DNA of 45,602 nt. It comes from JBHICC01 sp046759385. Its GTDB lineage: Bacteria > Pseudomonadota > Gammaproteobacteria > Acidiferrobacterales > SPGG2. This document shows positions 17,127-25,357 of this stretch, one piece after another (position 1 is the stretch's first letter; each line of letters begins with the position of its first letter). A model generated the notes under the pieces. That model searched no databases. It was not told where the DNA came from and saw nothing but the letters and a program-made list of their open reading frames with translations. Position numbers and translations under genes: made by a program. The DNA lies in the NCBI GenBank assembly GCA_046759385.1, contig JBHICC010000021.1, positions 1-45,602 of the forward strand, written 5' to 3'.

Positions 17127-17998
17127 TGTCGCATAGCCTCAACCAGGGTGGTACCGAGGGCGGCGGGCGACGCCGCGACGTGGATCCCGGCGCCTTTGAG
17201 CGCCTCGATCTTATCCTTGGCACCGCCTTTGCCACCGGAGATGATGGCGCCGGCATGACCCATTCGTCGACCGGGGGGCGCCGTGACACCGGCGATGAAC
17301 CCGACGACCGATTTTGTTGTTCTGCTTTGCTTGATGAAATCGGCCGCATCTTCCTCGGCCGAGCCCCCGATCTCACCGATCATAATAATAGCCTCGGTTT
17401 CGGGGTCGGCGAGGAACAGCTCCAAACAATCGATAAAGTTCGTACCGTTGACGGGATCACCGCCAATGCCGATGCAGGTGGATTGGCCGAGGCCGGCGAC
17501 AGTGGTCTGTGCGACCGCTTCATAGGTCAATGTCCCCGAACGCGAGACCACACCCACCTTTCCCCGTTTGTGGATATGGCCTGGCATGATGCCGATCTTG
17601 CACGCTTGTGGAGTGATAATGCCGGGGCAGTTTGGCCCGATAAGGCGCGTGTGAGAGCCGGCTAACACGCGTTTGACTCTCACCATATCCAGCACCGGAA
17701 TCCCCTCGGTGATACAGACCACGAGCGGGATCTCCGCATCGATCGCCTCCAGTATGGCGTCCGCGGCGAACGCCGGCGGAACGTAGATGACCGACGCGGT
17801 TGCGCCGGTGGTGGCGACGGCGTCTGCTACCGTATCAAACACAGGCAGACCGAGATGTATCGCGCCTCCTTTCCCCGGTGTGACGCCACCGACCATATGC
17901 GTTCCGTAAGCGATCGCCTGTTCGGAATGAAACGTGCCTTGCGCCCCAGTGAAACCCTGGCAAATAACCCGGGTGTCCTCATTTACGAGCACCGCCAC
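17123..17998 (-). CDS. sucD: succinate-CoA ligase alpha subunit (possibly malate-CoA ligase MtkB)
   Basis: 291 residues, standard SucD/MtkB length. Visible features are the CoA-binding QGFTGAQGTFHSEQAIAYGT (around 14-33) with VGGVTPGKGG, IGPNCPGIITP (around 120-130), and the C-terminal phosphohistidine loop GRRMGHAGAIISGGKGGA with the active histidine. It forms acyl-CoA from succinate (or malate), CoA and a nucleotide with the beta subunit. It starts with GTG at 17998, whose G is the last base of the sucC stop. Its operon also encodes formate dehydrogenase and a malyl-CoA-type lyase, which is how malate-CoA ligase genes are often placed. By sequence it reads closer to ordinary SucD, so both readings stay open. 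Confidence 0.88.
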   Translation of the reverse strand: MAVLVNEDTRVICQGFTGAQGTFHSEQAIAYGTHMVGGVTPGKGGAIHLGLPVFDTVADAVATTGATASVIYVPPAFAADAILEAIDAEIPLVVCITEGIPVLDMVRVKRVLAGSHTRLIGPNCPGIITPQACKIGIMPGHIHKRGKVGVVSRSGTLTYEAVAQTTVAGLGQSTCIGIGGDPVNGTNFIDCLELFLADPETEAIIMIGEIGGSAEEDAADFIKQSRTTKSVVGFIAGVTAPPGRRMGHAGAIISGGKGGAKDKIEALKGAGIHVAASPAALGTTLVEAMRH

Positions 17999-19167
17999 TA
18001 CACGGCCTCCCGCACGGCTCGAACCACTTTCTCTGCCGCATCCGCCAAGTCATCAGCGGTGACGATATTCAAACCCGATTCGTCCAAGATCTTCTTCCCA
18101 AGCTCAACGTTTGTCCCTTCGAGCCGAACGACCAGCGGTACTTTGAGTGCGACTTCCTTTGCCGCCGCGACGACGCCTTGGGCGATCACGTCGCAACGCA
18201 TGATCCCGCCAAAAATGTTCACAAGAATTCCTTGAACATTGGTGTCCAACAGAATCAACTTAAAGGCGGTTGTTACCTGTTCGCGCGAGGCACCTCCGCC
18301 GACATCGAGGAAATTGGCCGGCTCACCACCGTGAAGCTTGATGATATCCATGGTTGCCATTGCAAGTCCTGCGCCATTGACCATACAGCCGATATTGCCA
18401 GCCAAGGTGATGTAGTTGAGATCATGACGCGACGCTTCGAGCTCGATCGGATCCTCTTCCGACTCATCGCGCAGCTCGGCGACCGCTTTGCGGCGGAACA
18501 GCGCGTTATCGTCGAAGTTCATCTTGGCATCGAGCGCAACGACCTGCCCATCACTGGTGACAACGAGCGGGTTGATCTCAATTAGACTGGCATCAAGCCC
18601 GACGAATGCCTCGTACATGGCGCGCATGAACTTAACCGCGGCGTTTACCTGTTTGCCGGTAAGTTGCAAAGCGAACGCAAGCTGGCGTGCCTGAAAGGGT
18701 TGGAGATCAACGGCTGGATCAACGATAGTCTTGAAGATTTTCTCTGGCGTGTCGGCGGCAACCCGTTCGATTTCCATGCCGCCTTCAGTAGATGCCATGA
18801 GTGTAACTCGACTCACGCCACGATCGATAAGCATACCGAGATAAAGCTCGCGCGCAATGTCACAACCTTCCTCAATGTAAACTCGTTGCACTTTCTTGCC
18901 CTGCGGCCCTGTCTGGTGAGTAACTAGGTTCATGCCGTGCATCTGCTCAGTCATCGACACGACCTCATCGATGGAGCGCACGACCTTAACGCCCCCCCCT
19001 TTACCGCGACCACCGGCATGAATCTGTGCCTTCACGACCCAGACTGGGCCACCGAGTTCCTCGGCGATTTTCGCAGCGTCTGCGGAAGAGAACGCGACGT
19101 TACCGCGGGGCACGGCGACGCCGTAGCGCGCAAGCATCTGCTTCGCTTGGTACTCGTGGATATTCAT
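17998..19167 (-). CDS. sucC: succinate-CoA ligase beta subunit (possibly malate-CoA ligase MtkA)
   Basis: 389 residues from ATG at 19167. The frame stays open to 19353, but the conserved family start MNIHEYQAKQMLARYG fixes the N-terminus here. ATP-grasp features include VVKAQIHAGGRGKGGGVKVV (around 42-61), IEINPLVV (around 198-205), and the CoA-ligase tail GCMVNGAGLAMATMD, GGEPANFLDVGGGA and LVNIFGGIMRCD. It works with SucD. Several positions (STEGG, IFGGIMRCD, ESGLN) recall alphaproteobacterial SucC rather than MtkA, but the operon partners suggest malate as a possible substrate. The promoter region carries a GTATAC site at 19225-19230. Confidence 0.88.
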   Translation of the reverse strand: MNIHEYQAKQMLARYGVAVPRGNVAFSSADAAKIAEELGGPVWVVKAQIHAGGRGKGGGVKVVRSIDEVVSMTEQMHGMNLVTHQTGPQGKKVQRVYIEEGCDIARELYLGMLIDRGVSRVTLMASTEGGMEIERVAADTPEKIFKTIVDPAVDLQPFQARQLAFALQLTGKQVNAAVKFMRAMYEAFVGLDASLIEINPLVVTSDGQVVALDAKMNFDDNALFRRKAVAELRDESEEDPIELEASRHDLNYITLAGNIGCMVNGAGLAMATMDIIKLHGGEPANFLDVGGGASREQVTTAFKLILLDTNVQGILVNIFGGIMRCDVIAQGVVAAAKEVALKVPLVVRLEGTNVELGKKILDESGLNIVTADDLADAAEKVVRAVREAV

Positions 19168-19224
19168 AAAGGATTTGCGGGGACTTTCAAAAACGATCAA
19201 AAATGCTGTGCTTTTAAGATCGTC

Positions 19225-19230
19225 GTATAC
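19225..19230 (-). promoter_or_regulatory. GTATAC site and possible -10 upstream of sucC
   Basis: On the minus strand the sequence reads ACTGTATACGACGA, sharing GTATACGACGA with the dctP site at 197-207. TATACG would serve as a -10, with TCGACA or CGACAT about 17-18 bases upstream as a poor -35. It could be an operator half-site or only a promoter element. Confidence 0.3.
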
Positions 19231-19406
19231 AGTATCCCACAACCCATGTCGAAACAAGCGAACGGCAATGCGACGCGAAGCGTTACGATCAGACACGCGG
19301 TCAAACGATTTCGACATTGCGAGCAGGCCGTAGACAGGCGTCGCCGGGGCCAAAAGAGCGTTTGCTGAACACAGGTCATCAGTGCACTACGGCACAATCT
19401 CGCTGC

Positions 19407-19443
19407 TTGGCGTGTGCGGAAGTCTGTGGTATACGAGATGCCT
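19407..19443 (+). promoter_or_regulatory. tctC promoter overlapping a GntR-type operator candidate
   Basis: A sigma-70 style promoter is visible: TTGGCG (19407-19412), 17 bases, TATACG (19430-19435). Overlapping the -10 is TGGTAT, five bases, ATGCCT (19427-19443), which matches the perfect palindrome at 8099-8117 in the left arm and in four of six right-arm bases. A regulator bound here would block RNA polymerase. Confidence 0.5.
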
Positions 19444-19491
19444 CCATCACACCCAACAACAGACAGCAGCGATAGGTATGGAGGTGACGTA

Positions 19492-20481
19492 ATGAAAACT
19501 ATTTCAACATCAGTAACTTACGCTGTACTCGGGTTATTTTTAGGTCTGGGTATGGTGCTGGCTCCCCAAGCCGCGTTCGCTTGGGAGCCGTCAAAGCCGG
19601 TCGACTTCGTGATCATGGCCGGCAAGGGTGGCGGTGCCGACAAAATGGCCCGCCTGATGCAGACCATTATCGAGAAGCACGATTTTTCGTCGAAGCCGTT
19701 CATTCCTATTAACAAGCCAGGCGGTTCGGGTGCCGAGTCGTTGATTCACTTGAAGAACACGAAGGGCACCAGCAGGGACCACACGATCATGGTCACGCTG
19801 AACAGCTTTTACACGACCCCGCTTCGCCAACCCGGGCTTGGCGTGGATATCTCCAAGTTCACGCCGATCGGCCGGATGGCCGAAGATACGTTCTTGCTTT
19901 GGGTCCACAAGGACTCCGGGATCAAGAATGTCAACGACTTCGTGAAGGCGGCCAAGAAAAAGGGTAACAGCTGGATCATGGCCGGAACCGGAAAAGGCCA
20001 GGAAGACCAACTGTTGACGACTTTTCTGAACTCGGCGTATGGGCTGAACATGAAGTACGTGCCCTTCAAGGGTGGTGGCCGTGTGGCCAAGGAGTTAGCG
20101 GGCAAGCATGCGGACTCGACGGTGAATAACCCGTCTGAGCAGCTCGGTTTCTACCAGGCAGGGACCACAGTGCCATTAGCGGCATTCACGCCCTCGCGAT
20201 TGGAGGCGTTCCCGAACGCGCCGACGTTCGACGAGCTTGGCAAGAAGGGCATGGTGTACTTCATGCAGCGCAGTGTCGTGGGCGCACCCGGCATGAGCAG
20301 GAAGGCGGCCAAGTTCTATCAGAAAGTCTTCAAACAAGTGTACAACACGCCTGAATGGCAACAATACATGAAGAAGAAGAGCCTGCAAGGTAAGTTTCTC
20401 TCGGGTAAGGGACTGATGGAGTACTGGATGCGCGAGCGCCAGATCCATCAAAAGATGCTGAAGGACATCGGCGAGATCTAG
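19492..20481 (+). CDS. tctC: tripartite tricarboxylate transporter substrate-binding protein TctC (Bug family), copy 1
   Basis: 329 residues from ATG at 19492, chosen because GGAGGTGA precedes it and a clear signal peptide follows (hydrophobic core at 9-25, cleavage at AFA). The frame extends 26 codons upstream with no signal for a start. The mature protein begins with KPVDFVIMAGKGGGADKMARLM, the Bug-family ligand-loop region, with INKPGGSGAESL (around 77-88) and the second loop later. It binds a carboxylate in the periplasm for the TctBA permease encoded just downstream. The ligand is unknown. Given the neighbours (gntR, TPP lyase, frc), a C2 or C4 acid is a reasonable guess. Confidence 0.9.
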   Translation: MKTISTSVTYAVLGLFLGLGMVLAPQAAFAWEPSKPVDFVIMAGKGGGADKMARLMQTIIEKHDFSSKPFIPINKPGGSGAESLIHLKNTKGTSRDHTIMVTLNSFYTTPLRQPGLGVDISKFTPIGRMAEDTFLLWVHKDSGIKNVNDFVKAAKKKGNSWIMAGTGKGQEDQLLTTFLNSAYGLNMKYVPFKGGGRVAKELAGKHADSTVNNPSEQLGFYQAGTTVPLAAFTPSRLEAFPNAPTFDELGKKGMVYFMQRSVVGAPGMSRKAAKFYQKVFKQVYNTPEWQQYMKKKSLQGKFLSGKGLMEYWMRERQIHQKMLKDIGEI

Positions 20482-20528
20482 CGGTCGATCTTGACCCGAA
20501 GGCGTAAACGGGTAAACAGGGCATAGCC

Positions 20529-21026
20529 ATGCGACGCGCCGAGTTAGTCATGGCCGTCGTCATGGCGCTTTTCTCTGTTTATCTGATGTGGAAAAGTGCG
20601 GAGCTCCCCATCGGCTGGATCCCGGATGAGGGTCCAGGCGGTGGGGCGTTTTCGTTTTGGCTATCGGCAGGGATGCTCGCTTGTTGTGTCGCGATCATTG
20701 TGCGCTGGTTCATGCGCACAAGCCCGCCGTCGCGCTCGTCCGAGCCTTACATGGACCGGCATGCGCTGAAGCTCTTTCTTATCGGCGCAGGGGCGTTGAC
20801 TGTCATGGTGGCATCGATCCACTTCATCGGCGTTTACGGCGCGGTACCGCTGTTCCTAATCTTTTACATGCGGTTTCTCGGACATCATTCGTGGACGACG
20901 ACTGCCACCTTAGCTGCTGTTACGCCGGTCGTCGCATTTTTCTTTTTCGAGATCGCGTTGCGCATCACCTTGCCCAAGGGCTACACGGAACCCTTGTTTT
21001 ATCCGTTGTACGACATCTTCTTTTAA
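20529..21026 (+). CDS. tctB: tripartite tricarboxylate transporter small membrane subunit TctB, copy 1
   Basis: 165 residues, normal for TctB, with four hydrophobic segments at about 4-22, 41-60, 77-98 and 115-145. The motif LPIGWIPDEGPGGGAFSFWLSAGM in the first loop is typical of the family. It forms the permease with TctA. It starts 47 bases after tctC and ends 100 bases before tctA, in the same direction. Confidence 0.85.
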   Translation: MRRAELVMAVVMALFSVYLMWKSAELPIGWIPDEGPGGGAFSFWLSAGMLACCVAIIVRWFMRTSPPSRSSEPYMDRHALKLFLIGAGALTVMVASIHFIGVYGAVPLFLIFYMRFLGHHSWTTTATLAAVTPVVAFFFFEIALRITLPKGYTEPLFYPLYDIFF

Positions 21027-21126
21027 TCGATCTGTGTTCGAGACAAACGCACTTCGCGGGTGCTTGGCTGGCACAGGGCGTGCTCCTTTGCTTGAGGAGT
21101 TCTTGCATCCTGAGGTCTGAGTTGCG

Positions 21127-22677
21127 ATGGAAATTCTGAGCCACCTGGCCGATGGTTTTTTTATAGCCTTTCAACCGCTGAACCTAGCACTGATTATCTT
21201 TGGCTGTGCGCTCGGGCTTTTTATCGGTGCGATGCCGGGCCTGGGGTCGGTCAACGGCGTGGCGATCCTGTTGCCAATGACCTTCTTGGTTCCGCCAACC
21301 GGTGCCGTCATTTTTCTGGCAGCCATTTATTACGGCGCGATGTATGGTGGCGCGATCAGCTCGATCATGCTCGGTATTCCCGGCGCGTCGACGGCCGTGG
21401 CGACAACGTTTGACGGCCGCCCGCTCGCGTTGCAAGGGCACGCCGACCGAGCGCTGATTGTCGCTGCCACCGCCTCGTTTATTGGCGGCACCATTTCCGT
21501 GTTGCTTTTCACGGGCTTTGCCCCGCCGCTCGCGCACGTCGCACTGGCCTTTGGTTCCCCAGAAATTTTCGCGCTGATGATCCTGGCGTTTGCGACCTTT
21601 ATCGGACTCGGCGGCGATGACATTCCTAAGACCTTGTTCTCGATCTTTATCGGACTGGTCCTGAGCGCGGTTGGCCTGGATATCATTAGCGGTCAGCCGC
21701 GGCTCATCTTCGGCGATATTCCCGGCTTCTATCACGGTATTAACTTTTTGGTGCTCGCGATCGGCATCTACGGCATCGGTGAGATCCTATGGACCATCGA
21801 GACCAGTCGCGGCGAGATGAAGATCACGCAGGCAAACCTCACTTTCGCCCGGCTCATCGATGGTTTTCGGCGCATGAAAGAAACCGTCAAAGGGACGTTG
21901 CTCGGCTCCTTTCTAGGCTACTTTGTCGGAATCCTGCCGGCCGCCGGCGCAACGCCCGGTTCACTCATGGCGTATGGGGTAGCGAAGACATTGTCGAAGG
22001 AGCCCCAGACTTATGGCAAAGGCAACGTCGAAGGCATCGCCGCACCGGAGTCGGCTAACAACGCGGCCAGCACCGGCTCGATGTTACCGATGTTGACATT
22101 GGGCATTCCCGGTTCACCCACTACAGCGATCCTGTTGGGTGGCATGGTGATCTGGGGGCTTGAGCCCGGGCCACTTCTGTTTGTGGAACACGAGGAGTTC
22201 GTCTGGGGTCTGATCGCGAGCCTCTACGCAGCCAACCTGTTCTCACTGCTGCTAAACATTGCTCTGATACCGGCTTTTATCTGGGTCCTAAAGCTGCCGT
22301 TCACGATCCTGGCACCGATGATCTTCATCCTGTGCATTGTCGGCGGTTATGCGCCGACTCAGGACATGCACGATGTGTGGCTGATGCTGATCTTCGGGGT
22401 GGTCGGTTACCTGATGCGCAAGCTCGACTACCCGATGGCGCCGGCGGTGCTGGCGATCGTGCTCGGACCGCTGGCGGAACCGGCGATGCGCCAATCGCTG
22501 CTCATTTCTAGCGGCTCCGTAATGATTTTCTTCGAGCGGCCGATTTCGGGGTCGATCATGGTGATCGCACTGATCCTGTTGTTCCTACCCTTGCTAAAGA
22601 TAGTCTGGGATCGAATTGTCGGGCACAGAGCCTCTACCGATGCCGCCGAGCGCGTGCGAACGGGTCCAGAGTCATGA
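21127..22677 (+). CDS. tctA: tripartite tricarboxylate transporter large membrane subunit TctA, copy 1
   Basis: 516 residues, standard for TctA, with about 11-12 membrane segments. Family signatures are GAMPGLGSVNGVAILLPM (around 36-53), YYGAMYGGAISSIMLGIPG (around 68-86), and the second half repeat GILPAAGATPGSLMAYG and GIAAPESANNAASTGSMLPMLTLGIPGS. It transports the acid captured by TctC, driven by an ion gradient. The ATG at 21127 has no good ribosome binding site just before it. The gene closes a tctCBA operon and is followed 132 bases later by gntR. Confidence 0.93.
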   Translation: MEILSHLADGFFIAFQPLNLALIIFGCALGLFIGAMPGLGSVNGVAILLPMTFLVPPTGAVIFLAAIYYGAMYGGAISSIMLGIPGASTAVATTFDGRPLALQGHADRALIVAATASFIGGTISVLLFTGFAPPLAHVALAFGSPEIFALMILAFATFIGLGGDDIPKTLFSIFIGLVLSAVGLDIISGQPRLIFGDIPGFYHGINFLVLAIGIYGIGEILWTIETSRGEMKITQANLTFARLIDGFRRMKETVKGTLLGSFLGYFVGILPAAGATPGSLMAYGVAKTLSKEPQTYGKGNVEGIAAPESANNAASTGSMLPMLTLGIPGSPTTAILLGGMVIWGLEPGPLLFVEHEEFVWGLIASLYAANLFSLLLNIALIPAFIWVLKLPFTILAPMIFILCIVGGYAPTQDMHDVWLMLIFGVVGYLMRKLDYPMAPAVLAIVLGPLAEPAMRQSLLISSGSVMIFFERPISGSIMVIALILLFLPLLKIVWDRIVGHRASTDAAERVRTGPES

Positions 22678-22706
22678 ACGGGCGACGACTGGGCGGCTCT
22701 GGTGGG

Positions 22707-22742
22707 TTGCGCCACTGTGCGTCTTTGGTATACGGTATACAA
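22707..22742 (+). promoter_or_regulatory. gntR promoter with double GTATAC operator candidate
   Basis: TTGCGC (22707-22712), 16 bases, TATACG (22729-22734) reads as a promoter. TGGTAT, five bases, ATACAA (22726-22742) is a near-palindrome with the same spacing as the site at 8099-8117, and it contains GTATAC twice (22728-22733 and 22735-22740). Its position over the promoter of a GntR regulator suggests autoregulation, extending to the TPP lyase and frc genes downstream. Confidence 0.5.
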
Positions 22743-22809
22743 AATACCTATCCTCGGTTGCCCGTATCCACGTCGCCTATGCGGGGCTGAGTGACGACGG
22801 AGTTAGCGC

Positions 22810-23499
22810 GTGTCCACCGCGAAATTGAAGGTAGAGCCCGTCGACGTCGACTTTGTCCTCAAGGACAAGATCTACGACGCTCTGAAGCAAGCGATCGTGG
22901 CGGTCAACGTCTATGCCCACCCCGAAGAGCCGAGGCTGGATAAGCGCCAGCTGGCGCAGGATCTCGGCGTCAGCCGGACACCGATCCGCGAGGCGATTGC
23001 ACGTCTCGAGCAAGAAGGCTTTGTGCGCACGGTGCCGCGAAAAGGGGTCTTCGTCGTTCGCAAGAGCAAGCAGGAGGTCCTCGAGATGATCACGGTATGG
23101 GCAGCGCTCGAAAGCATGGCGGCACGCTTGATTACCGAGTATGCCAAGGACGAGGAAATCGGAACCTTACGCAAAATGTTTGCAACGTTCGAGAGCGATC
23201 ACCCACAGGCGAACATCGACGAGTACTCGGAAGCGAACATTCATTTTCATCAGGCCATCTTGGGGATGAGTCAATGTGATTTGCTCAATCAGATGGCCGA
23301 AAATCTGTTTATCCACATGCGCTGGATCCGCATGCGCACGATCTCCGAGAACGACCGTGCGAGTCGCTCGATTATCGACCACATGAACATCATAGAGGCA
23401 TTGGAGACACGGGACACCGAGTTGGCAGAGCGGTTGGTGCGACAGCACACGTTGGATCTCGCCGCGCATGTAGAGAAAAACGTGCATTATCTGGATTAG
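22810..23499 (+). CDS. GntR family transcriptional regulator, FadR/FCD subfamily
   Basis: 229 residues. The N-terminal winged helix (16-85) has the classic recognition segment LAQDLGVSRTPIREAIARLEQEGFV. The C-terminal all-helical FCD domain carries the usual metal-site histidines (NIHFHQAI, IIDHMNII, RQHTLDL) that often bind a carboxylate ligand. It therefore probably senses an organic acid. It starts with GTG at 22810. The TPP-lyase and frc genes follow in the same direction, and an operator-like palindrome lies over its own promoter. Matching sites occur upstream of the OOR, tctC and possibly other genes, making this the likely local regulator. The ligand and the sign of regulation are unknown. 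Confidence 0.9.
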   Translation: MSTAKLKVEPVDVDFVLKDKIYDALKQAIVAVNVYAHPEEPRLDKRQLAQDLGVSRTPIREAIARLEQEGFVRTVPRKGVFVVRKSKQEVLEMITVWAALESMAARLITEYAKDEEIGTLRKMFATFESDHPQANIDEYSEANIHFHQAILGMSQCDLLNQMAENLFIHMRWIRMRTISENDRASRSIIDHMNIIEALETRDTELAERLVRQHTLDLAAHVEKNVHYLD

Positions 23500-23555
23500 T
23501 TTTCATTGCTGAGAGCAACGTTTGTGAATCTTTATTTTGGGATACGGAGGACACA

Positions 23556-25274
23556 ATGGCTGAACCGGCGAAAAGGCCCGAAGTAACCGCACCGCAGGTA
23601 GAGAATGTTTCAGGAGGCCGGCTCGTCGCGAAGGCGTTAAAGAGCGAAGGCATCGACGTGATCTTTACCCTCTGCGGTGGGCATATCATAGACATCTACA
23701 TGGGTTGCCTAGAGGAAGGCATCAAGATCATCGATGTGCGTCACGAGCAGGTAGCAGCGCATGCTGCCGACGGTTACGCGCGCATGACGGGTAAACCGGG
23801 TTGCGCGGTGGTCACGGCCGGCCCGGGCACGACCGATGCGGTCACGGGCGTGGCCAATGCGCTGCGCGCCGAGAGCCCCTTTTTGCTTATTGGCGGGCAA
23901 AGCGCGCTCACCCAGCACATGATGGGCGGGCTGCAGAATCTACCACACGTCGATATGATGGCGCCGATCAGCAAGTTTTCGACGACCGTCGCTTCCACCG
24001 AGCGCATACCCGACATGGTGAGTATGGCCTTTCGCGAGTGCTTCAACGGTGCGCCGGGACCTGCGTTTCTTGAGATTCCGCGCGATGTGCTCGACGTCAA
24101 GGTCGACATGTCGAAAGTACGTTTTCCCAAGCCGGGTCATTATCGGGCGTCTACCAAGAACCTCGCCGACCCGGAGGACATCGAAACGCTGGCCGATATC
24201 CTGGTGAACTCGGAGCGTCCTTGCGTCCTGCTTGGCACTCAGATCGCTACTAGCCGCGCCTACAAGGAAGCCGAAGAATTCGTACGCACACTCAACGTTC
24301 CGGCGTATATGAACGGCGCTGGTCGCGGTACCTTGCCGCCGGGTCACCCCCATCACTTTCACCGCACCCGACGCTACGCTTTCGACAAAGCCGACGTGAT
24401 CGTGATCGTCGGTACGCCATTTGATTTCCGAATGGGCTACGGCAAGCGATTGCGCGCAGATGCCACCGTCGTGCAGATCGACCTCGACTACCGTACGGTC
24501 GGCAAGAACCGTGATGTTTCCTTGGGGCTGGTGGGCGATTGCGGCCGCATTCTCGCTGCGGTCACCCAAGCGGCGAGTGGCCGGGTGGACAAGGGCGCCA
24601 AGAAGCGCGAGTCGTGGCTCGAGGAGCTGCGAGCGGAAGAGAAGGTGCGCCTCGATAAGCTCATGCCCGAGTTCACGTCGGACGCCACCCCGATCAATCC
24701 CTATCGCGTCGCTTGGGAGCTTAACGAGTTCCTCACGGAGAACACGATCTACATCGGCGACGGGGGCGACGTCGTCACCATTACTGCACAGGCGGTGCAG
24801 CCACGTTCACCTGGTCACTGGATGGACCCGGGTCCGTTGGGAACCTTGGGTGTCGGGGTGCCGTTCGCCATGGCGGCGAAGTTTACCCACCCTCAGAAGG
24901 AGGTGCTGTGTTACTTCGGTGACGGCGCGTTTACCTTGACCGGCTGGGACTTCGAAACGTGCGTGCGTTTTAACCTGCCGTTTCTCGGTGTGATCGGTAA
25001 CAATTCCGCGATGAACCAGATTCGCTGCGGCCAGATCCTCAAGTACGGTAAGGAATACGGTGATGTCGGTAACATTCTCAGTGACGTACCATTTGGTCAG
25101 TTTGCCGAAATGCTCGGCGGTTACGGCGAAGATGTGCGAGACCCGAGGGAGATCCGACCAGCGCTGGAACGCGCGCGCGAGGCCGTCGCCGCTGGCAAGC
25201 CTGCGCTCGTCAATCTGTGGGTTGATATCGACGTATGGGCGCCCGGGACGCGAAACCAGACGATGTATAAGTAA
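23556..25274 (+). CDS. TPP-dependent lyase, acetolactate synthase / 2-hydroxyacyl-CoA lyase family (candidate oxalyl-CoA decarboxylase)
   Basis: 572 residues with the three domains of the POX/ALS family. The catalytic glutamate is in RHEQVAAHAADGYARMTG (Glu64), and the TPP/Mg motif runs from GDGAFT (455-460) to NNSAMNQ (482-488). Glu64 argues against glyoxylate carboligase, which lacks it. The C-terminus does not match Oxalobacter oxalyl-CoA decarboxylase (NNGGIYKG there) and looks nearer the HACL2/ILVBL group. Being directly upstream of a clear frc, where oxc usually sits, it may do the same job. A formyl-CoA-dependent 2-hydroxyacyl-CoA lyase is the main alternative. It has a strong start signal (GGAGGA), follows gntR by 56 bases, and is separated from frc by a hairpin. 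Confidence 0.78.
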   Translation: MAEPAKRPEVTAPQVENVSGGRLVAKALKSEGIDVIFTLCGGHIIDIYMGCLEEGIKIIDVRHEQVAAHAADGYARMTGKPGCAVVTAGPGTTDAVTGVANALRAESPFLLIGGQSALTQHMMGGLQNLPHVDMMAPISKFSTTVASTERIPDMVSMAFRECFNGAPGPAFLEIPRDVLDVKVDMSKVRFPKPGHYRASTKNLADPEDIETLADILVNSERPCVLLGTQIATSRAYKEAEEFVRTLNVPAYMNGAGRGTLPPGHPHHFHRTRRYAFDKADVIVIVGTPFDFRMGYGKRLRADATVVQIDLDYRTVGKNRDVSLGLVGDCGRILAAVTQAASGRVDKGAKKRESWLEELRAEEKVRLDKLMPEFTSDATPINPYRVAWELNEFLTENTIYIGDGGDVVTITAQAVQPRSPGHWMDPGPLGTLGVGVPFAMAAKFTHPQKEVLCYFGDGAFTLTGWDFETCVRFNLPFLGVIGNNSAMNQIRCGQILKYGKEYGDVGNILSDVPFGQFAEMLGGYGEDVRDPREIRPALERAREAVAAGKPALVNLWVDIDVWAPGTRNQTMYK

Positions 25275-25291
25275 CCTTAGGAAAACCTTTC

Positions 25292-25315
25292 GAACGGAGC
25301 CGCTCGGCTCCGTTC
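25292..25315 (+). terminator. stem-loop between the TPP-lyase gene and frc
   Basis: Arms GAACGGAGCC (25292-25301) and GGCTCCGTTC (25306-25315) pair perfectly around GCTC and are followed by AAGTTTTG. The short T-run makes it a possible weak intrinsic terminator or attenuator for upstream transcription, or an mRNA 3' end protector. frc begins 43 bases later. Confidence 0.5.
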
Positions 25316-25357
25316 AAGTTTTGATCTAGCAGCGAGTTTTTCGATAAGAGGAAAGCA

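Larger units (their letters stand above)
19168..19491. other. divergent control region between sucC and tctC
   Basis: 324 bases between the divergent sucC and tctC starts. No supported gene lies in it. It contains GTATAC at 19225-19230, about 58 bases upstream of sucC, and a promoter plus operator-like site near 19407-19443 upstream of tctC. Upstream of the tctC ATG (19492) is a good ribosome binding site, GGAGGTGA (about 19480-19487). Confidence 0.55.

Noticed and set aside
19168..19353. 62-residue N-terminal extension of SucC
   Set aside because: The conserved family N-terminus MNIHEYQAK starts at 19167, and the extension covers the promoter and GTATAC site.
23556..25274. Glyoxylate carboligase
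   Set aside because: Glyoxylate carboligase lacks the catalytic glutamate of TPP enzymes, whereas Glu64 is present here.
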